Below, piece after piece: positions 53,023-61,461 of a stretch of DNA of 64,000 bases. The notes under the pieces are model-generated. The model was not told the DNA's origin. It ran no database searches and saw nothing but the letters and a program-made list of their open reading frames with translations. Every line of letters starts with the position of its first letter. The stretch's first letter is position 1. The position numbers and the translations under genes were made by a program. This DNA is from an uncultured Paracoccaceae bacterium (lineage in GTDB: Bacteria > Pseudomonadota > Alphaproteobacteria > Rhodobacterales > Rhodobacteraceae): assembly GCA_947492825.1 (NCBI GenBank), contig CANLNT010000001.1:2666001-2730000 (forward strand), written 5' to 3'.

Positions 53023-53152
53023 TCTCATCTCCATCTCATCAGACATGCCTCTCCCGCGCCCTTGAAGGGGCAGACCGCTATGGGCCGGGTTCGCATTGTC
53101 GGGGAACTTGAGCCGTATATAGTGCGGGCATTCCCGGTTGGAAAGACCCCAA

Positions 53153-53782
53153 ATGCGCCGCCTGTTCGCCCTTTTGCTTTGCCTTGCCTCGCCCGCTGCC
53201 GCACAAGATGTGGCCGGAGAGTTCGACTACTACGTGCTGTCACTGTCATGGTCGCCCAATTGGTGTGATCTGGAAGGGCGCGCCAAGGGATCTACCCAAT
53301 GTGACGAAGGCGCAGGGTTCGGCTGGATCATGCACGGGCTTTGGCCGCAATACGAACGCGGCTGGCCTGCCAATTGCCCGACGAGCCAGCGCAACCCTTC
53401 GCGGGCCATGACTGCCGAGATGGCTGATATCATGGGGACCTCAGGCCTCGCTTGGTATCAATGGAACAAACATGGCGTCTGCGCGGGGCTTGCGGCAGAT
53501 GACTATTACGCGCTGGCGCGGCTGGCCTATGAAAAGGTCACGCGCCCGGCGGTTCTGCGCGAACTGACCCGCGACGTGACCCTGCCCGCGACGCTGATTG
53601 AAGAGGCTTTTCTGCGCGACAATCCTGACCTTGAGCCTGATCAGATCACCATCACCTGCAAGGCCGGTGCCATTCAGGAGGCGCGGATCTGTCTGACCCG
53701 TGATCTGGAATATCGCACTTGCGGCGCGGATGTGATCCGCGATTGCAGTCTGGACAGTGCCGCCTTCTCGGCGATTGATTAG
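53153..53782 (+). CDS. Secreted RNase T2-family protein
   Basis: 209 residues. A signal peptide MRRLFALLLCLASPAAA is followed by DYYVLSLSWSPNWC. First active-site segment: IMHGLWPQY (His61). Second: WYQWNKHGVC (His107). Where many T2 enzymes have HEW in the second segment, this has YQW, so the acidic residue is Gln. Probably a periplasmic RNA scavenger, with possible altered activity. GGAAAG precedes the ATG. Confidence 0.88.
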   Translation: MRRLFALLLCLASPAAAQDVAGEFDYYVLSLSWSPNWCDLEGRAKGSTQCDEGAGFGWIMHGLWPQYERGWPANCPTSQRNPSRAMTAEMADIMGTSGLAWYQWNKHGVCAGLAADDYYALARLAYEKVTRPAVLRELTRDVTLPATLIEEAFLRDNPDLEPDQITITCKAGAIQEARICLTRDLEYRTCGADVIRDCSLDSAAFSAID

Positions 53783-54411
53783 CGTTCCTGCGCCCCTTTG
53801 CCCGCGATGATTTTGTCGCGAAACTTGGCGATCCGCGCGATGCGTGTCGGCGATTGTTTTGCCTGGTTCAGGTTGAACGCATAGCTTTTCTGCCGTCCCG
53901 GTGTCAGCGCGGCAAAGGCCTCTGCCAGTTCCGGGTCAGCATCCAGCGCTTCGATCAGCTCATCAGGGATCGGCACCTCTCGCACGACCTTGGGCGGCAG
54001 AATACCTGCGGCGGCATAGCCCATTGCCTCTTTCAAATAGGCGATGATGACCGGGGCCATTGCGGCCGGTCCCGCGTTGTCTTCAAAGCGGATCATATCG
54101 GGGTTTTGCGTATTTGGGCCTTGCCTTTGCAGAACCCCCTCGGGGTCTTTCATCAGGGCGGCATTGAAGAAACTCAGGCGGAAATTGCTTTGAAACGCGC
54201 CGATAATCGCAATGTTGCGCCCAGCAAACATGTAACACGGATGCCCCCATTTCGCGGTCTCTTCCAGCCCCGCGTCGCGGCAAAGCTGCCTCAGTGTCAG
54301 CAGCCCCTCTTGCCAGATCAAGCTTGAACAACTTGGGCTATCGAACCTGTCGCAACGGCCACACCCCTTGGCAAAGTAGTCATCCGGCTCTGTGATCATC
54401 GCGCGTGTCAT
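53779..54411 (-). CDS. YdeI/OmpD-associated, DUF1801-type protein
   Basis: 210 residues. An N-terminal DUF1801-like fold (LLTLRQLCRDAGLEETAKWGHPCYMF, NIAIIGAF) joins a C-terminal YdeI motif (PIPDELIEALDADPELAEAFAALTPGRQKSYAFNLNQAKQSPTRIARI). YdeI-family proteins are linked to stress and antimicrobial peptide resistance in some species, with no known chemistry. It converges with the RNase gene (4-nt overlap). Confidence 0.8.
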   Translation of the reverse strand: MTRAMITEPDDYFAKGCGRCDRFDSPSCSSLIWQEGLLTLRQLCRDAGLEETAKWGHPCYMFAGRNIAIIGAFQSNFRLSFFNAALMKDPEGVLQRQGPNTQNPDMIRFEDNAGPAAMAPVIIAYLKEAMGYAAAGILPPKVVREVPIPDELIEALDADPELAEAFAALTPGRQKSYAFNLNQAKQSPTRIARIAKFRDKIIAGKGAQER

Positions 54412-54457
54412 GCCCGGACCCTAACGCAACTGCGGCACTGTCATCAAACCCGCGGCC

Positions 54458-54892
54458 TTAGCGTCCGTCGGGATATTCCGCCGGGCCCTTGATCTCCAGC
54501 TTGTTGCCAAACGGATCACGCACATAGAACGAATGGCCCATGCCGCGCGCACCGCCGTGCATCGCCTCGCGTTCAATCGCGACACCGTGGGCGGCCAGAT
54601 GGGCGCGCAAGGCGTTGTGATCAAAGGGCGTGGTGGCGATGCACACGTGATCGACATTGCGACCACCCGGTACCGGTGGCACGGTAGAGGCGGCACCGGG
54701 GTGGGTTGTGTCCCACAGGACGATCAGCGCAGACCCGGCCCAGACCTGTTCCATCCCCAGATCGGGATAGGAATAGCCCGGCGGACAGCCCAGCACATCG
54801 CGATACCACGCAACCGCCCGGTCAAGGTCGTCGACCAGAAAGACAACATGGTCAATCCCGACCAAGGCAAAGGGCAACTTGCGATGAGGCAT
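54458..54892 (-). CDS. VOC-family (glyoxalase-like) protein
   Basis: 144 residues with two beta-alpha-beta-beta-beta units. GIDHVVFLVDDLDRAVAWYRDVLG starts the first, VDHVCIATTPFDHN the second; SFYVRDPFGNKLEIKGP holds the C-terminal metal Glu. Members are metal-dependent lyases, dioxygenases or resistance proteins. It starts 2 nt after the aldo/keto reductase gene. The substrate is unknown. Confidence 0.85.
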   Translation of the reverse strand: MPHRKLPFALVGIDHVVFLVDDLDRAVAWYRDVLGCPPGYSYPDLGMEQVWAGSALIVLWDTTHPGAASTVPPVPGGRNVDHVCIATTPFDHNALRAHLAAHGVAIEREAMHGGARGMGHSFYVRDPFGNKLEIKGPAEYPDGR

Positions 54893-54894
54893 GG

Positions 54895-55713
54895 TCAGAC
54901 GTCCCATTCCGGGCACCAGGGGCCGTTCACCAACCGCATGTTGCGATCCAGCGCGTCGATCCGCGCAATCTGATCAGGCGACAGGGTGATGTCCCCGGCG
55001 GCCAGGTTTTCAGCAATCCGTTCTGGGTTGCCAGAGGATGGGATCACCCAGTGCCCCTTCGCCAAAAGCCACGCCAGCGCCACCTGACCGATGGTGGCAC
55101 CCAACTCTGTCGCGACGGCCTGCAAGACTGGGTCATCCGCCACAGCACCGCGCGCAAGTGGCGAAAAGGCGGTCATCGCGATACCTTTTGTGCGGCAGTA
55201 ATCCACGATGGGGCTGTTGTGCAGGAACGGATGCAGTTCCACCTGATTGGTCAGGATTGGACGGTCACCCAAAAGCGCCAGCGCGCGGTCCATATAACGA
55301 ATTGTAAAGTTTGAGACGCCAATATGGCGCGTCAGCCCCGCGTCATAGACGTCGGCAAACTGCGCCATGTAATCCTCGATCTGATACTCGTCGTTGATCG
55401 ACGGATAATGCAGCAGCAACAGGTCGACAGGGCCGACACCCAGCTTGTCCAGCGAGGCCTCGACATGGCTCCGGATCTGGCCGGGGGCAAAGCTTTCGGG
55501 GGCGACCTTGGTGGTGACCCACAACTGGTCACGCGGAATGCCCGCGTCGGCAATGGCGCGGCCCACGTCCGCTTCATTGTCATAGCCTTCTGCCCCGTCG
55601 ATATGGCGATAGCCCACCTTTAGCGCCGTCAGGACCCCCTGATAGGCGGCATCGCCCGGGCGGTTCCATGTGCCGTAACCAATCGGTGGCGGGGTGGTCA
55701 TCATTGCTGACAT
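54895..55713 (-). CDS. Aldo/keto reductase
   Basis: 272 residues. Catalytic tetrad: Asp and Tyr in HIDGAEGYDNE, Lys in WVTTKVAP, His in LLLLHYPS. The NADPH site is near IPSSGNPERIAENL. It reduces aldehydes or ketones to alcohols (2,5-diketogluconate reductase-like group). ATG 55713 follows an AGGAT stretch. Cotranscribed with the VOC gene, which may handle a related reactive carbonyl. Confidence 0.9.
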   Translation of the reverse strand: MSAMMTTPPPIGYGTWNRPGDAAYQGVLTALKVGYRHIDGAEGYDNEADVGRAIADAGIPRDQLWVTTKVAPESFAPGQIRSHVEASLDKLGVGPVDLLLLHYPSINDEYQIEDYMAQFADVYDAGLTRHIGVSNFTIRYMDRALALLGDRPILTNQVELHPFLHNSPIVDYCRTKGIAMTAFSPLARGAVADDPVLQAVATELGATIGQVALAWLLAKGHWVIPSSGNPERIAENLAAGDITLSPDQIARIDALDRNMRLVNGPWCPEWDV

Positions 55714-55773
55714 GCGCTGCATCCTATCTATTGGAGGGCGCAGCCTATAACGATTTAGACGCCCTTGCCAATA

Positions 55774-56670
55774 TCAATCAAGACGGTCCGGCAACGACAA
55801 CCCCTTTAGAACGTCCCCCGCCGCCATTGCCGACTTTCCGGCACGCTGCGCGCGCGTGATTTCAACAGCACCGTCACCGCACGCCACTGTAAACCCGCTC
55901 AGAACCGCCCCCGGCGGGCCAGAGCCTTCGGCCAGTCGCGACGCCAGCAGCTTGACCCGCTCGCCCGCAACCTCGCACCATGCGCCCGGAAATGGCGACA
56001 GACCGCGGATCAGGCGGTCAACCTCTTGCGCGGGGCGCGTCCAATCCACCCGCGCCTCTGCCTTGTCGATCTTGGCTGCATAGGTCACGCCGTCCTCGGG
56101 CTGCGCCTCTGCGTCCATCGGCAACCCGTCCAGCGCCTGCACGATCAGCCGTGCACCAAGGACCGACAAGCGGTCATGCAAAGCACCGGTCGTTTCTTCG
56201 GTGCCGATTGCCACAGCCTCACGCAGCAACACAGGGCCGGTGTCCAACCCTGCCTCCATCTGCATGATGCAGACGCCCGTTTCGGCGTCCCCGGACATGA
56301 TCGCGCGATGGATCGGGGCCGCTCCCCGCCATCGCGGCAAAAGGCTTGCGTGGATATTAAGACAGCCAAGGCGTGGGGCGTCCAACACCGCTTGCGGCAG
56401 GATCAGCCCGTAAGCCACCACAACAGCCACGTCCGCCTCCAGCGCGGCAAACTCCGCCTGCGCAGCCGCATCTTTCAAAGACACCGGATGGCGCACGTCC
56501 AAACCCAAGGCTGCGGCCTTGGCCTGCACGGGACTGGGCCGATCTTTCTTGCCGCGCCCCGCCGGCCTCGGCGGCTGGCAGTAGACGCAGGCGATATCAT
56601 GGCCCGCATCGACCAGCGCCTGCAAAACCGGCACCGAAAAATCAGGCGTACCCATGAATATGACGCGCAT
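55774..56670 (-). CDS. fmt: Methionyl-tRNA formyltransferase
   Basis: 298 residues. [19 protein letters not shown], the catalytic Asn/His in [17 protein letters not shown] and [17 protein letters not shown] define Fmt, with a C-terminal OB-type tRNA-binding domain. It formylates Met-tRNAfMet; the deformylases upstream in the same operon remove the formyl group later. The ribosome site, AAGGGA, is partly supplied by the end of the dispersed element at 56679. Confidence 0.95.
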   Translation of the reverse strand: MRVIFMGTPDFSVPVLQALVDAGHDIACVYCQPPRPAGRGKKDRPSPVQAKAAALGLDVRHPVSLKDAAAQAEFAALEADVAVVVAYGLILPQAVLDAPRLGCLNIHASLLPRWRGAAPIHRAIMSGDAETGVCIMQMEAGLDTGPVLLREAVAIGTEETTGALHDRLSVLGARLIVQALDGLPMDAEAQPEDGVTYAAKIDKAEARVDWTRPAQEVDRLIRGLSPFPGAWCEVAGERVKLLASRLAEGSGPPGAVLSGFTVACGDGAVEITRAQRAGKSAMAAGDVLKGLSLPDRLD

Positions 56671-56678
56671 CGTGGTCC

Positions 56679-56734
56679 CTTCTTCTGGCCAAAAATATCC
56701 CCGCCGGAGGCACAGAATTTTCGACGAAAATTCT
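56679..56734 (-). repeat. Dispersed element copy C: core plus palindrome
   Basis: The 33-nt core (56679-56711) differs from copies A and B at two bases. Next to it is palindrome AGAATTTTCG-A-CGAAAATTCT (56714-56734), which runs into the stop codon of the deformylase-like gene. On the minus strand the order is palindrome, then core, then fmt. Confidence 0.75.
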
Positions 56735-57230
56735 ACCCCCGCGCTTTGCGGGCCTTTTTGAGTAACATATCCCGCTTCACCCGGCTGAGATGATCAAAAT
56801 ACATCTTGCCTGCCAGATGATCGATCTGGTGCTGCACGCTGGTCGCAGCAAGGCCCACAAATTCCTGCCGGTCCCAGATCCCCTGATCGTTCAGGAACCG
56901 CACGGTCACGGCCCGTGGGCGTTTGATCGTGGCGCGGACACCGGGCAAGTTGGGCGACCCTTCGGAATGTTCGCGCAGCTCAACACTCGCATGCAGCACT
57001 TGCGGGTTCGCCAACCGCACCGCTTTGCCTCGGCTGGTGCTGGCATCAACCACGGCCAGAGCCAGCGGGATGCCCAGTTGTACCGCTGCCAGCCCCACAC
57101 CGGGCATCGCATCCATCGCCACGATCATCTCGTCCCAGATCGCGTGGATTTCATCGGTGATCTTGTCCACTGGCTGGGCCGGGGTGCGCAGGGCCTTGTC
57201 AGGCCACATCACAAAGGGGCGGTGCATCAT
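56733..57230 (-). CDS. Peptide deformylase-like protein, active site altered
   Basis: 165 residues. The fold is clear ([10 protein letters not shown] matches motif 1), but motif 2 EGCLS reads EGSPNL, losing the metal-binding Cys, and motif 3 HExxH reads QHQIDH, losing the catalytic Glu. It is therefore probably not an active deformylase and may bind nascent chains, a ribosome or the true enzymes. The ATG at 57230 overlaps the upstream def stop as ATGA. The frame is intact, so it is not a decaying gene. Confidence 0.88.
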   Translation of the reverse strand: MMHRPFVMWPDKALRTPAQPVDKITDEIHAIWDEMIVAMDAMPGVGLAAVQLGIPLALAVVDASTSRGKAVRLANPQVLHASVELREHSEGSPNLPGVRATIKRPRAVTVRFLNDQGIWDRQEFVGLAATSVQHQIDHLAGKMYFDHLSRVKRDMLLKKARKARG

Positions 57231-57679
57231 ATCGCGTAGTCCGTGCATAAAATCCCATCGAGGTGGTCACGCTCGTGCTGGATGCACCGCGCGGCGAATC
57301 CGTCAAATGCGGCTTCATGTGGCGCGCCTTCAAGGTCCTGCCACGTCAGCCTGATTGCCACGGGTCGGGTCACCATGCAGGGCGTATCCGGGATCGACAG
57401 GCATCCCTCTTCGCTCGCTTCGCAACGCTCATCGGCCCATGACACCACTGGGTTCACAAAAATCTGTGGGTCAGGCGCGCCGTCTTTCCACGTCGCATCC
57501 ATGACGAAGATGCGTTTCATCACCCCTACCTGTGGTGCCGCCAGCCCGCGTCCCTGTGCGCGATACATCACCTCAAGCATGCCCTTGGCGAGTGCTGCCA
57601 GCGCCGGGCCGAACGGGTCAACCGGCTTGCAAACAGCCCGTAACACCGGGTCCGGTGCAAGGCGTAACGTCAGGCTCAC
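57227..57679 (-). CDS. def: Peptide deformylase
   Basis: 150 residues. All three motifs are intact: GRGLAAPQVG, EEGCLSIP and IQHERDHLDG. The protein stops soon after motif 3, shorter than the copy at 57676, so it lacks the long C-terminal helix. It starts with a GTG that overlaps the previous stop (GTGA). A second active deformylase in the same operon. Confidence 0.92.
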   Translation of the reverse strand: MSLTLRLAPDPVLRAVCKPVDPFGPALAALAKGMLEVMYRAQGRGLAAPQVGVMKRIFVMDATWKDGAPDPQIFVNPVVSWADERCEASEEGCLSIPDTPCMVTRPVAIRLTWQDLEGAPHEAAFDGFAARCIQHERDHLDGILCTDYAI

Positions 57680-58197
57680 GCGCGGGCCTTCTCGCGCTTC
57701 AGCTTTTGCATCTTTCGGGTGATCATCTGGCGTTTGAGCGGCTTGAGGTAGTCGATGAAGAGCTTGCCGTGCAGGTGGTCAATCTCGTGTTGCACACAGG
57801 TCGCCCAAAGCCCGTCAAACCGTTCCTTATGGGTTTGCCCGTCCAGCCCAAGCCACTCAACTTCGACCTCGGACGGGCGTTCGACATCGGCATATTGATC
57901 CGGGATCGACAGGCACCCTTCTTCATAGACCCCGGTTTCTTCCGACGCCCATGTCACAACCGGGTTCATCAGGACCATCGGGCGCGGCTCTTCCTCGTCT
58001 TCCTTGACGCAATCCATCACCAGAATCTGCTGCATCACACCGATCTGTGGTGCGGCCAACCCAATGCCCGGTGCGGCATACATGGTTTCCAGCATGTCAT
58101 CCGCAAGCGTGCGTAGTTCATCTGTGACCTCGGCAATCGGATCAGTTTCTTTCTTCAACCGCGGGTCGGGATGGATCAGGATGGTACGTTTTGTCAT
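57676..58197 (-). CDS. def: Peptide deformylase
   Basis: 173 residues, the canonical bacterial length. GIGLAAPQIG, EEGCLSIP and VQHEIDHLHGKLFIDYL are all conserved, with a basic C-terminal helix as in E. coli Def that can touch the ribosome. It removes formyl from new proteins. First gene of the four-gene def-def-def-like-fmt operon. Confidence 0.95.
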   Translation of the reverse strand: MTKRTILIHPDPRLKKETDPIAEVTDELRTLADDMLETMYAAPGIGLAAPQIGVMQQILVMDCVKEDEEEPRPMVLMNPVVTWASEETGVYEEGCLSIPDQYADVERPSEVEVEWLGLDGQTHKERFDGLWATCVQHEIDHLHGKLFIDYLKPLKRQMITRKMQKLKREKARA

Positions 58198-58304
58198 GGC
58201 GCTGATGTAATCGGGACCGCGTCAAAGCGCAACGGGCGTGGCCTTTCATCTTGCGCTTGCCGGACGGGGGGCTAGCTTGCACCCAAAGCCCCAAAGGACA
58301 CCAA

Positions 58305-59486
58305 ATGCAGTTCGATTTCGAGACCACCAAAGACCAAACCACCGGCCGCAGCTCTAAATGGGCGATGATGGAGGCGATGCTGGGCCGCGCGGTGCCGCAG
58401 GATATGATCCCGATGTGGATCGCGCAGTCTGACCTGCAACCTGCCCCGGTGCTGCTGGACGTCTTGGATGATCTGAAAGCCTGTGGCGAATTTGGTTATT
58501 TCGACTATTCCGCTTTCGCCCGTCACGTGGCGTGGTGGTACGAACACCGCCACGGTTGGCGCCCGAATACCGATCACATTTTTGAACTGCATGGCATCGG
58601 CAACGCTGTCGGTGTGACCTTGCAGGCGCTGACCGATCCCGGCGATGGCATTATCGTTTTCAGCCCGGTTTACCACGAGTTTGCCAACAAGATCCGCAAG
58701 AACGGCCGTGTCATGGTGCAGTCCCCGCTGCTGATAGATGACCAGGGCCTCTTTCGCATGGACCTTGAAACGCTGGAAACCCAACTGACCGGCAACGAAA
58801 AGGCAGTGATGTTCTGTTCCCCCCACAACCCGGCGGGCCGGGTCTGGGAGGCGGCCGAAATTCAGGCGCTGTCCGCCTTTTGCGCGCGCCATGATCTGAT
58901 CCTGATCTCGGACGAGATTCATATGGATCTGGCCTTTCCCGGCCACACCCACCTGCCCACGGCCCTGCATGCGCCGGATTCACTGCCCAAGCTGGTGGTG
59001 ATGTCGGCTGCCTCGAAAACCTTCGATATCGCTGGCCTGCGCACCGGCTATGTCATCATCCCCGATGACGACCTGCGCGCCCGGTTCGCCGCACTTTATG
59101 CAGCACTTGATATTCAGCCCAACCGACTGGGCGCTGATCTGACCTGTGCCGCCTACACGCCCCAAGGCGCGGCATGGGTTGATGCGATGGTGCAGCTGAT
59201 CGATGGCAACCGCGCAGCCCTTTGCGCGGGTATGAATGCGATCCCCGGTGTGCAGGCGATGCCGATGCAATCCACCTTCCTGTCATGGGTCGATTTTTCC
59301 GGCACGGGTATGTCGGACGCGGACATCCGAAGCCGTCTTTATGATACCGCCCGCGTGCTTCCTACACCTGGCGACGGGTTGGGCATTGGCGGCGCGCTGC
59401 ACCACCGCTTCAACGTGGCGACGACCCGCGCGGTGGTGGACGAGGCTGTCGCCCGCGTGCAGGCGGCCTTTGCCGATCTGCAATGA
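58305..59486 (+). CDS. PatB/MalY-type PLP enzyme (C-S lyase)
   Basis: 393 residues. MWIAQSDLQ, the PLP Asp in ISDEIHMDL and the Schiff-base Lys in SAASKTFDIAGLRTGY mark the MalY/PatB group, which splits cystathionine or cysteine S-conjugates and may also aminotransfer. AAAGGACACCAA precedes the ATG at 58305; the in-frame ATG 58251 is rejected. It overlaps the L,D-transpeptidase gene by 4 nt. Confidence 0.9.
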   Translation: MQFDFETTKDQTTGRSSKWAMMEAMLGRAVPQDMIPMWIAQSDLQPAPVLLDVLDDLKACGEFGYFDYSAFARHVAWWYEHRHGWRPNTDHIFELHGIGNAVGVTLQALTDPGDGIIVFSPVYHEFANKIRKNGRVMVQSPLLIDDQGLFRMDLETLETQLTGNEKAVMFCSPHNPAGRVWEAAEIQALSAFCARHDLILISDEIHMDLAFPGHTHLPTALHAPDSLPKLVVMSAASKTFDIAGLRTGYVIIPDDDLRARFAALYAALDIQPNRLGADLTCAAYTPQGAAWVDAMVQLIDGNRAALCAGMNAIPGVQAMPMQSTFLSWVDFSGTGMSDADIRSRLYDTARVLPTPGDGLGIGGALHHRFNVATTRAVVDEAVARVQAAFADLQ

Positions 59487-60001
59487 CGCTGCGCGCCTCC
59501 CTTTTGGCCACTTTGCTGGCGCTGGCCTTTGCCATCTGGGGGGCGCTGAAACCACAGCCACCTTTGCCGCCAGAGATCACCGGTCAGATTGACCGCATCC
59601 TGATCGACAAATCCGACCGTATGTTGCTGGCCTATCAAGATGGCCGGGTCGTGCGTCGCCTGCCGGTCAACCTTGGTTTTGCGCCCGACGGTGACAAGGT
59701 CCGCCAAGGCGACGGCAAAACGCCCGAAGGGCTGTTCCGCGTTGATCGCCGCAACGCGCAAAGCCGGTTCCACTTGTCGCTTGGCATCGACTATCCGCAG
59801 CCCGACGACATCGCGCGGGCCCGCGCAGGCGGCTATTCACCGGGGGGCGACATCTTCATCCACGGCCAACCCCGCGGGATTACCGGTCTGCAACGGATCG
59901 CTTATGACTGGACCGAAGGCTGCATCGCCATCAACAACGACGCCATGACAGAGCTTTTCCACGCCACGCCGCTGGGCACACCGGTGGAAATCAGACCCTA
60001 G
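59483..60001 (+). CDS. L,D-transpeptidase (YkuD family)
   Basis: 172 residues. An uncleaved or signal-type hydrophobic start (LLATLLALAFAIWGAL) is followed by the YkuD domain: IFIHGQP (His127) and DWTEGCIAI (Cys147), the catalytic pair. It makes 3-3 crosslinks or anchors proteins to peptidoglycan in the periplasm. Coupled to the PatB/MalY gene without an obvious functional link. Confidence 0.9.
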   Translation: MTLRASLLATLLALAFAIWGALKPQPPLPPEITGQIDRILIDKSDRMLLAYQDGRVVRRLPVNLGFAPDGDKVRQGDGKTPEGLFRVDRRNAQSRFHLSLGIDYPQPDDIARARAGGYSPGGDIFIHGQPRGITGLQRIAYDWTEGCIAINNDAMTELFHATPLGTPVEIRP

Positions 60002-60341
60002 GGATCAGTCCCGCAGGCACAAAATCGGGCCGTTCAAAGTCAACGGGTGCTGTATCCGTGACCGGATGCAGCCATTTGAAGTCGAACACGATCTCTGCGC
60101 CCTCTTCCTGCCCATTCACGATCAACGCCTGATACAGATGCCGCGCGCCGTCATAAATCTCGACCCGGCCACGCAGCTTGTCGCCGTGGTGACCGTCGAT
60201 CGACATGCCGTTGTCCCAGAAACGGCGGATGCGGTACACTTCATCCCCGTCATGCACGCATAGCCGATCATTACGATGCAATGCGGCGCGGCGCGCCTGT
60301 TCCAAACCTTCACGAACAGCCTTTGGCAAAAATGATGACAC
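59991..60341 (-). CDS. Conserved-looking hypothetical protein
   Basis: 116 residues, soluble, charged. AVREGLEQARRAALHRNDRLCVHDGDEVYRIRRFWDNGM and GRVEIYDGARHLYQALIVNG suggest a small beta-barrel-like fold. I do not recognise the family. It converges with the transpeptidase gene and overlaps it by 11 nt. Codon use is like that of its neighbours, so it is probably real. Confidence 0.65.
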   Translation of the reverse strand: MSSFLPKAVREGLEQARRAALHRNDRLCVHDGDEVYRIRRFWDNGMSIDGHHGDKLRGRVEIYDGARHLYQALIVNGQEEGAEIVFDFKWLHPVTDTAPVDFERPDFVPAGLIPRV

Positions 60342-60439
60342 GACTCGGTCCTCCTTGACCCTCAGCCAGCTAACTAGCTGAGAAGGTTAAAGATCAAGTG
60401 ACAATTTCCGCCGCAATGCAGCAGTGCTGCTGCAACACA

Positions 60440-61210
60440 TCAGCTGATTTTGACCTTGGGCCGCAAGACATGCGGTTTGGCCGCGTCATAAAGCGCTGAA
60501 TCGGGGAACCCGTGACTGTCGCCCAGCGCAGGCCCCACCATGATCAGCGCGGTCCGGGTAATCTTAGCCGCGCGCACCTTCTCGCGCACATCGCTCAGCG
60601 TGCCACGAATGATCATCTGATCCGGCCAGGACGCGCGATAAATTACCACACAGGGGCAATCTTCGCCGTAAAACGGGATCAACTGCCGCTCAATCTCGCG
60701 CAGCGCCCGCACACCCAGATGAATGGCCAGCGTCGCCCCGGTGCGGGCGAAATTCTCAAGCGTCTCGCCCGGCGGCATACCGGTCGATTTCATCGACATC
60801 CGTGTCAAAACAATGGATTGCGCGATTTCCGGCACTGTCAATTCGGTCCCAAGTGCAGCGGCCGCAGCGGCATAGGCGGGCACACCGGGGATGATCTGAT
60901 AATCAATCCCTTCGGCCTTCAACAGCCGGATCTGCTCGGCGATCGCGCCATAAAGCGATGGGTCGCCCGAATGCACACGGGCCACATCCACGCCACGCTG
61001 ATGGGCCGCCACAATCTCGGCATGGGTGTCCTCAAGCGTCATCGGCGCGGTGTCCAGCACCCGCGCATCCGCGGGTGCGCATCCCACCACCGCCTCTGGC
61101 ACCAGCGATCCGGCATAAAGGCACACCGGGCATTCCCCGATGATACGCGCGGCCTTGAGCGTCAAAAGCTCCGGATCACCCGGACCCGCGCCAATAAAGA
61201 AAACAGTCAT
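60440..61210 (-). CDS. cobM: Precorrin-4 C(11)-methyltransferase
   Basis: 256 residues. FFIGAGPGDPELLTLKAARII and VHSGDPSLYGAIAEQ are SAM-dependent uroporphyrinogen-type methyltransferase motifs. It methylates C11 of precorrin-4 in aerobic B12 synthesis. AGGAG lies 8 nt before the ATG. It is the last cob gene here; a GCAGCA/TGCTGC hairpin follows its stop. Confidence 0.93.
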   Translation of the reverse strand: MTVFFIGAGPGDPELLTLKAARIIGECPVCLYAGSLVPEAVVGCAPADARVLDTAPMTLEDTHAEIVAAHQRGVDVARVHSGDPSLYGAIAEQIRLLKAEGIDYQIIPGVPAYAAAAAALGTELTVPEIAQSIVLTRMSMKSTGMPPGETLENFARTGATLAIHLGVRALREIERQLIPFYGEDCPCVVIYRASWPDQMIIRGTLSDVREKVRAAKITRTALIMVGPALGDSHGFPDSALYDAAKPHVLRPKVKIS

Positions 61211-61461
61211 CGCATCACTCCTGCACGATTCGGGGCCGGGTCAAGGATCGCGGCACGCGACCGCGCTTGCGCGGCTTGTCCTTGAGGCGGGCGCGAATCG
61301 GTTTCATCCTCGATGTGGCCTGTTTGCGGCAGACCTGCCCGCAAACGGCCTCTCAGCAATTTCAAGCCGCCTGGACACCGCGCAGCAGCCGCATGGCGCC
61401 CCATCCGGGACGGCGGGCGGGGCGTTTTGCCCGACAGGGCAAGAGCGGCGCACGACGTCAC
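61207..61461 (-). CDS. Doubtful 84-residue ORF between cbiG-cobJ and cobM
   Basis: It begins with a GTG overlapping the CbiG-CobJ stop (GTGA) and ends with a TGA overlapping the cobM start (ATGA), so its fit between the genes is exact. Yet the product is rich in Arg, Pro and Ala with no recognisable domain, and third codon positions are visibly less GC-rich than in neighbours (AGA, CGA, CCA occur). A perfect GTTTGCGG/CCGCAAAC hairpin lies inside. It may be an untranslated spacer, a decayed gene or an unknown small protein. Confidence 0.25.
   Translation of the reverse strand: MTSCAALALSGKTPRPPSRMGRHAAAARCPGGLKLLRGRLRAGLPQTGHIEDETDSRPPQGQAAQARSRAAILDPAPNRAGVMR

Noticed and set aside
60342-60439. 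Cobalamin riboswitch near the cob genes
   Set aside because: I found no B12-box-like sequence here or at 61211-61457; only simple hairpins. The operon start lies outside the window.
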